Shown one piece after another: positions 13,573 to 18,018 of a stretch of 18,018 bases of DNA. Each line of letters begins with the position of its first letter. The stretch's first letter is position 1. The notes beneath the pieces were generated by a model that saw nothing but the letters and a program-made list of their open reading frames with translations, had not been told where the DNA came from and searched no databases. Source of the stretch: CAYUQT01 sp964596165 (lineage in GTDB: Bacteria; Planctomycetota; Phycisphaerae; UBA1845; JAFGLZ01); contig CAZQTW010000097.1 of NCBI GenBank assembly GCA_964596165.1, forward strand, positions 1 to 18,018, written 5' to 3'. A program made the translations under genes and the position numbers.

Positions 13573-16500
13573 TCACGGCTTCGGTTCTGATCCGGTTTCC
13601 TTGCCGACCGCAGCGGCAGCCGACAGGTTCTCGTAGTACCTCTTCAGCAGGTCCTTGAACCCCTTTGGCATGTCGCCCTGCATCGCGTCCGCGATGTCCT
13701 CGCGAACCTGACGGGGCAGACCGGCTGAGGTGTCTTCCTGAACGGCAATCTGCCCGCCGAGCAGCATGCGACTGTTCCGAAGGCCCTCCAACACTACATC
13801 CTTTCGGCGCAGCGCGTTCTGATAGCGGTAGTCCGCGAGATCCTCCTCGGTCCGGCGCATCACACGGATCACCTCCGGCAGCTTGAGGTTTTTGAAGTTC
13901 TTCACTTCCAGGGCCAGATTGATCTTCTCCGCCTTGTTGCGGAGGGCGGCCTGTTTCTGCGCCAACCGTCCGAGATCCTTTTGAAGCTGCGGCGGAATCG
14001 GCCCCTCCAAGCCTTCGCCACCGGCGCCGCTGAGCTTGCCGCCGCCCGTGGCGCCGCCCAAACCGTCTTCCTTACTCGTGTCGTTGATCTCGCCCTTCTG
14101 AAATGGATCGTGGCTCAACCGCGTCGGCGTACGCCGACCACCCAGGTCCTGGGCCGAGTCCTCAACGATCTCGCCGACCGCCTTGCCGCTACGGCCCTGA
14201 CCGCTTCGTCCGCTGATTTCGCTCGTGTTTGGCAAGTGATTTCCGGTCACCCCCTGTGCGGACATATTGCTGATCGGGCCGTCCAAGGCGTCCCATCCTG
14301 CCCCCTTGTCAATGGAATCGGTCCACTTGCTGGTGACGTCGTCCATCTCCTCGAAGAGATCTTCCTCCTCCTCCATCAGATCGCCGATCAGATCCTCGAG
14401 CTCCTTGGGCAATTCGGCCATCGGTACGTCCGTCTGATCGCCGGTGGGTTCCTCCATCTTCCAGGCCTCGCGATCCGGCTGATCCGACAGCCACTTCTCG
14501 AGGTGCGTCTCCAGCGCCTCGGCCATCTCCAGGCCGGCTTCCTCCACCGGCACGGCGATCTCCGTGGCTTTCTTCTGGAGCGCGTCTTTGGCCATCTTCA
14601 GATCGTCTCGGATCTCAACCAATTCTTGAAGGAGAGAGGCATCCGAAAAGTCCTGCTCGGCCAGTTTGGAGAAGTCCGTGATCTGCTCGGTCATGAACTT
14701 TTCCCATTGGTCCTCCAAGGCTTTGAGCTCTTCGAGTTGCTTGTTTTCCTGCTCCGTATAGGCATCCACGGGCCGCTTGGCCAGATACTTGCTTGCCTCG
14801 ATGACTTTCTTCTGCTGGTCCATGAACTTCGCCAACTCATCGTGCAACTTCTGAAACTTGGCCTGCACGTCCGGCGGCAAATCGCCCCCGGGCCTGCCCG
14901 GATCTCCATCGACCTTGGCCTCTTTCAGACCGGTCACCACCCCGATCAGTGTTTCGAGGGCGCTGATGATCTGATTCTGCACGACGATCAATTCGTCCGC
15001 CGCCTTGTAGAACTTGGCCGCGTCGCCGATTTGTTTGAGCATGGCGGCCGCGGAACCGGCGGTAGCGGCTTCGTTGTGCGCAAGCAGCAGGATCGCCTGT
15101 TTCATCTCGGCCGTCTCGGCGTCAAACGCAAACGTCTCACCGATCTGGAGCAACTCGCGTTGTACGCCGGCCTGACCCAGATGAGCCTTCTCGCTCGCCG
15201 CCCTCCTGGCGGCCGATTGCGTCTGGTGCTTGGCCTCGATCGTGTCGGCCTTGGTCTTGATCTGAGCCCGCAACACGGCCTCCAGCCGTTTTCGAAGCTC
15301 CTCCATCCTCGCGAGCCGTTCCTTCTCAATCCTATGCCGGTCTTGAACGAGAATCTGGAACAGAACGGCTTCGCTCATGTCCGACGGCGCGGTTTGATTC
15401 CCGCCGATGCCGGGCAGGTCACGGTTGTCGGTGGCCGAGGCGTAATAGGTAATGATGTCCCCTTCCTTGTACGTCTTCTCATCCACGACAATCGTGCAAT
15501 TCAACGTCGCAGACTTGGGATCGTCGAACTTCTCGCGCGTGGCCAGGGGCGTGAACTCGCCCTCAGCCCCTTTCCCCTTCCTGCAATGAAGCGCCATTTG
15601 TTTGAGGCCGAAATCATCGGACGCCTTCACAACCACATCGACCTTGGTCCCGGGCGAAGCCGTAACGTCCCGTCCCGGCTGCACGATGGTCACCTTGGGC
15701 GGGGTGTCGGGGACCACGCGAATCGGCCAGTATCCTTGAGCCGTCTTGGCCTGCTCGTCACGAGCAGCCACTTGGTCGGAATCCCCTTCAGCCTTCCGCG
15801 GATCGGGCAACCGGTGAAGCTCCTGGTCGCTCGTGTCATACAGCACGATGCCGTACTGATCGTCTCGCGTCACTTGCGTGCTCGTGGAGAACGCCTGGCC
15901 GCCCGCGTCCCTCATCCGAATGCTCTGGCCGCTTGCGGTCACGAAACGAGCCGAGCCGACGGGCATATCCAACCGCAACGTCATCTCGATCCGCGTACCC
16001 TGCGGCGCCTCGATATTCGGATCGGTTACTTGCTTGTTGGCCAATCGCGTGTAGGCGGGGTAGCGGTAGTAGAGCTCGAACGATTCGACGCGAACGCGAT
16101 CGATGACGGAAATCGTGTAGATCGGCGTCTGGCTGTCCTCAACCTCCACGCGATAACGGAACGATTCCGCAACCGGCGGTAGGCTGTACTTATACTTCTG
16201 ACGCAGGCCTCCGAACGGCACCATCTTCTTGACCGACTCGGAGCCGTCCGGCCGCCGGATGTAAACCCGGGCATCCAAGATCTCGTTCGCCGAATTGTCG
16301 ACGTCGACCAGAATGTTGAGTGGCTTGTCGGCAAGCACACGTGCATCGCCCGGGTACACCTTGAGAATCGCAATTCGACCCGTATGCGCGATGAAGCGGT
16401 TGGGCCGGATGACACTCATCAGCCCGTTATAGAACATGCTCTTGCCGATCATCGCGTACGCCACGAATCCAATCAGCAAGACGGCGGCGACGCATCCCCA

Positions 16501-16980
16501 ACGCTTCAGACGGTCCAAACCGACGGCCTGAGCCAACGACACACGCTCGGCGCTTCTTGCCGCCTCGTGAATCGCCCGGCTCACCAGAACGTGCGGGCCC
16601 GCATCCGCCTCATTGGCCAATTGGATCGTATTGATGAGTCCGTTGTTGAGCCCTTCGATCTTCTCTTCGACGGATCGGGCCACTTCCTCGAGGCTCCGAC
16701 GCTCCAGTAGCGGGCGAACGACCAGAACCGCGACGGCCGTCAGCGGCACGGCAATCAGCAGAACCAACAAGACGAGGCGAGCCAGGGATTCCGTCGCGCC
16801 GGGATGGGCACCCAACCTCAAGAGGCCCGCCAATAGGGTGACACCAAGGAACGTTCCGATCGTAATGGCCATCCAGGCGACCAATCCCGACCATAATCGG
16901 ACGCGGCGGTGGTAGGCTTCGACAGCGGCCAGCGTATCGCTGACGAGTTGATAGCCTTGATGGTGCAACAGCGTGGTCAT
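13573..16980 (-). CDS. Giant DUF4175-like membrane protein
   Basis: A 1135-residue protein. Three hydrophobic helices (about residues 31-55, 65-89 and 161-178) anchor it; the segment between helices 2 and 3 is helical and includes EEKIEGLNNGLINTIQLANEA. Residues about 200-545 are beta-rich, Ig-like, with YRYPAYT (305-311) and SDDFGLKQMALH (454-465). Residues about 545-860 form long charged coiled coils, then an acidic patch (LMEEEEDLFEEMDD), a Gly/Ser-rich low-complexity stretch and a basic helical end. This architecture resembles the DUF4175-type proteins of planctomycetes, of unknown function. The start is placed at 16980 because it overlaps the HEAT-PDZ gene's TGA as ATGA, which implies translational coupling; an in-frame ATG at 17031 would overlap that gene by 55 bases. 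Confidence 0.8.
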   Translation of the reverse strand: MTTLLHHQGYQLVSDTLAAVEAYHRRVRLWSGLVAWMAITIGTFLGVTLLAGLLRLGAHPGATESLARLVLLVLLIAVPLTAVAVLVVRPLLERRSLEEVARSVEEKIEGLNNGLINTIQLANEADAGPHVLVSRAIHEAARSAERVSLAQAVGLDRLKRWGCVAAVLLIGFVAYAMIGKSMFYNGLMSVIRPNRFIAHTGRIAILKVYPGDARVLADKPLNILVDVDNSANEILDARVYIRRPDGSESVKKMVPFGGLRQKYKYSLPPVAESFRYRVEVEDSQTPIYTISVIDRVRVESFELYYRYPAYTRLANKQVTDPNIEAPQGTRIEMTLRLDMPVGSARFVTASGQSIRMRDAGGQAFSTSTQVTRDDQYGIVLYDTSDQELHRLPDPRKAEGDSDQVAARDEQAKTAQGYWPIRVVPDTPPKVTIVQPGRDVTASPGTKVDVVVKASDDFGLKQMALHCRKGKGAEGEFTPLATREKFDDPKSATLNCTIVVDEKTYKEGDIITYYASATDNRDLPGIGGNQTAPSDMSEAVLFQILVQDRHRIEKERLARMEELRKRLEAVLRAQIKTKADTIEAKHQTQSAARRAASEKAHLGQAGVQRELLQIGETFAFDAETAEMKQAILLLAHNEAATAGSAAAMLKQIGDAAKFYKAADELIVVQNQIISALETLIGVVTGLKEAKVDGDPGRPGGDLPPDVQAKFQKLHDELAKFMDQQKKVIEASKYLAKRPVDAYTEQENKQLEELKALEDQWEKFMTEQITDFSKLAEQDFSDASLLQELVEIRDDLKMAKDALQKKATEIAVPVEEAGLEMAEALETHLEKWLSDQPDREAWKMEEPTGDQTDVPMAELPKELEDLIGDLMEEEEDLFEEMDDVTSKWTDSIDKGAGWDALDGPISNMSAQGVTGNHLPNTSEISGRSGQGRSGKAVGEIVEDSAQDLGGRRTPTRLSHDPFQKGEINDTSKEDGLGGATGGGKLSGAGGEGLEGPIPPQLQKDLGRLAQKQAALRNKAEKINLALEVKNFKNLKLPEVIRVMRRTEEDLADYRYQNALRRKDVVLEGLRNSRMLLGGQIAVQEDTSAGLPRQVREDIADAMQGDMPKGFKDLLKRYYENLSAAAAVGKETGSEPKP

Positions 16981-17795
16981 TCCCCGGGTCCCGCCTCGCG
17001 CCCCTGCCAATCGGGCAGGCGATCCGGCCAAACGAGTTCGGGCCGGACTGCTTCAGCCATATTGAGATTTCTGTCGTTGGGATCGAACCTCGATCGCCAA
17101 AGGGCCCAAAACTGCTTCTGCATTCGGCCGACATCCTCAGGGCGCCATTCCGCATGCTCGAACGGACGGGCACCAAGCGTCACGTGGACGTCCATATGCT
17201 TGTCCGCTCGCAGGACCGTCAGCATGAGGCCGGTCCCCTGTTCAAACCTGGAAATCCTTCGGCCGAACTCTTCCGGATTCTGGCCGATCTTCAATCCTTC
17301 TCCGTTCAGCGCGACAATTACGTCTCCGGCTCTCAACCCCGCTTGGGCCGCCGCTGTCCCGGGCAACGCCTCGACGACTAAGATCCCCGCCTGCCCGGCG
17401 GGAATGCGGGCATCCTCTGTCCCGCCGACCACCCGCTGTCGAATGCCCAGAAATCCGCCGGTGGACTTCAGGCCCGCCGTCAGGAAGATATGTTCGACGA
17501 CCTCCTTGATGCGCAGCCGAACCTCCGGTTGCCTCGAGGACTGGTATGCCGCAGCCAGCCGATCGAAAAGGTCCGGCCCGCCCACCTTGAGTCCGGCCGT
17601 CGCATGGTCACGGACCTCCCAGCGCCGATCGCCCAGTTGGGCAATAAGTTCCGCTACCAGGGACTCCGACAGCCTGGTTGCAGGCTGCGTTGGCTTTGAG
17701 ACGGGTCCGGTTTCAGGGCGCGCGGTTTCACCCACCTGTGCGGAAGCGATCAATCCCAGCGCCATCAACCACGACAAGACCGTAGGCTCCTCCAT
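16977..17795 (-). CDS. Exported HEAT-PDZ protein
   Basis: A 272-residue protein with a hydrophobic N-terminus (LSWLMALGLIASAQVG). A HEAT-like helical repeat spans about residues 44-108 (LIAQLGDRRWEVRDHATAGL...). A PDZ domain follows (about 113-208, FLGIRQRV...GILVVEALPGTAAAQAGLRAGDVIVALNG). PDZ domains bind C-terminal peptides; no protease domain is present, so it is probably an adaptor. Its TGA overlaps the next gene's ATG by four bases. The start is uncertain. The ATG at 17795 has no ribosome site before it and gives two acidic residues ahead of the hydrophobic stretch. A TTG at 17777 has GGAGGAG nine bases upstream, inside the longer frame, and looks better; the protein would then be 266 residues. 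Confidence 0.82.
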   Translation of the reverse strand: MEEPTVLSWLMALGLIASAQVGETARPETGPVSKPTQPATRLSESLVAELIAQLGDRRWEVRDHATAGLKVGGPDLFDRLAAAYQSSRQPEVRLRIKEVVEHIFLTAGLKSTGGFLGIRQRVVGGTEDARIPAGQAGILVVEALPGTAAAQAGLRAGDVIVALNGEGLKIGQNPEEFGRRISRFEQGTGLMLTVLRADKHMDVHVTLGARPFEHAEWRPEDVGRMQKQFWALWRSRFDPNDRNLNMAEAVRPELVWPDRLPDWQGREAGPGE

Positions 17796-17812
17796 GACGC
17801 CGAACCGCTTTT

Positions 17813-17818
17813 ATTATA
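17813..17818 (-). promoter_or_regulatory. Candidate -10 box of the HEAT-PDZ operon
   Basis: Minus-strand TATAAT is a perfect -10 hexamer in an AT-rich island (GATATAATAAAAG). No good -35 is seen at 16-18 bases. Transcription would start near 17806, only about 11 bases before the ATG at 17795 but about 29 before the TTG at 17777. It would serve the HEAT-PDZ gene, the giant membrane protein and perhaps the glycosidase-like gene. Confidence 0.5.
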
Positions 17819-17963
17819 TCGAGCATGTCGCAACGTCGGACAGGCTCGTCGGGGCCGCGCGCACGGGCGGCTTCCGGCCACCGGAGGTCCCGCAAGAGAC
17901 CAACGTCGAGCCCTTCGGATTATTGCCTTTGTGCGACCTTCGGCAGACTTCACGGTCCGTCTT

Positions 17964-18014
17964 GAGCGCTTGCGATCCGCAAGCCGGGGTTCGGCGTGCC
18001 GCCGAACCCCGCTC
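17964..18014. repeat. Two abutting perfect hairpins within a closing stem
   Basis: GCTTGCG-ATC-CGCAAGC (17968-17984) is a perfect 7-bp hairpin. With no gap, CGGGGTTCGGC-GTGCC-GCCGAACCCCG (17985-18011) is a perfect 11-bp hairpin. Flanking GAGC (17964-17967) can pair with GCTC (18011-18014) if the base of the second stem opens by one pair, giving a three-way junction. No T-run follows on either strand. It could be a dispersed palindromic repeat, a transcript-end structure of a gene outside the window, or a structured RNA. Confidence 0.5.
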
Positions 18015-18018
18015 GTAC

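Noticed and set aside
13981..16182. A 733-codon plus-strand open frame opposite the giant membrane protein gene
   Set aside because: It is antisense to a gene with clear helices, Ig-like motifs and coupling to its neighbour. The translation is rich in Arg, His and Leu with no domain, as expected from the complement of GC-rich coding DNA.

Overview
The window is GC-rich bacterial DNA (I estimate about 60% GC by eye) with mostly single-copy, chromosome-style genes. The gene content fits the phylum Planctomycetota or a close relative. Pointers are a very large three-helix membrane protein with Ig-like, coiled-coil and Gly-rich regions beside a secreted HEAT-PDZ protein, a choice-of-anchor/SPD-2-type surface protein with a Cys-led C-terminal sorting tail, secreted TPR proteins, and GC-rich intergenic hairpin repeats. 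This placement is an inference; no rRNA or other decisive marker is present. I see no tRNA, rRNA, CRISPR, insertion sequence or phage gene.

Layout. (1) 1-1085, plus strand: the last codons of an upstream gene, then a membrane-anchored rhodanese and a MauE/DoxX-like membrane protein, joined by one- to three-base stop/start overlaps. (2) 1086-1433: spacer with REP-like GC hairpins. (3) 1434-2281, plus: ribosomal protein L21 (rplU) followed by a DinB-type metal-site protein rather than the usual rpmA, then a candidate terminator. (4) 2282-2903: a 622-bp regulatory spacer with five TTGCA-type hexamers, a C9 tract and a sigma-70-like promoter, leading to a secreted SGNH/GDSL hydrolase (2904-4799). 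(5) 4889-9444, minus: a CsgG-like lipoprotein followed by a protein made of three LPP20/FlgP-like modules at an exact 156-residue period, then a strong hairpin terminator, then a separately promoted secreted TPR protein. (6) 9445-9908: a divergent promoter region. (7) 9909-11495, plus: an APC-family amino-acid permease. (8) 11496-11804: spacer with a possible decayed secreted-protein gene. (9) 11805-17795, minus: a HEAT-PDZ protein overlapping by four bases with the DUF4175-like giant membrane protein, followed by a secreted TIM-barrel glycosidase-like protein. (10) 17796-18018: a promoter and a tight pair of adjacent perfect hairpins at the window edge.

Functionally, most of the window concerns the cell envelope. 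The most system-like locus is the CsgG-like lipoprotein plus triple LPP20 protein. It recalls the FlgO/FlgP/FlgT outer-membrane ring and CsgG-type outer-membrane assemblies, but no flagellar or curli gene is visible here. The rhodanese/MauE pair suggests envelope sulfur or thiol redox handling. The HEAT-PDZ/giant protein pair is translationally coupled and probably works together.
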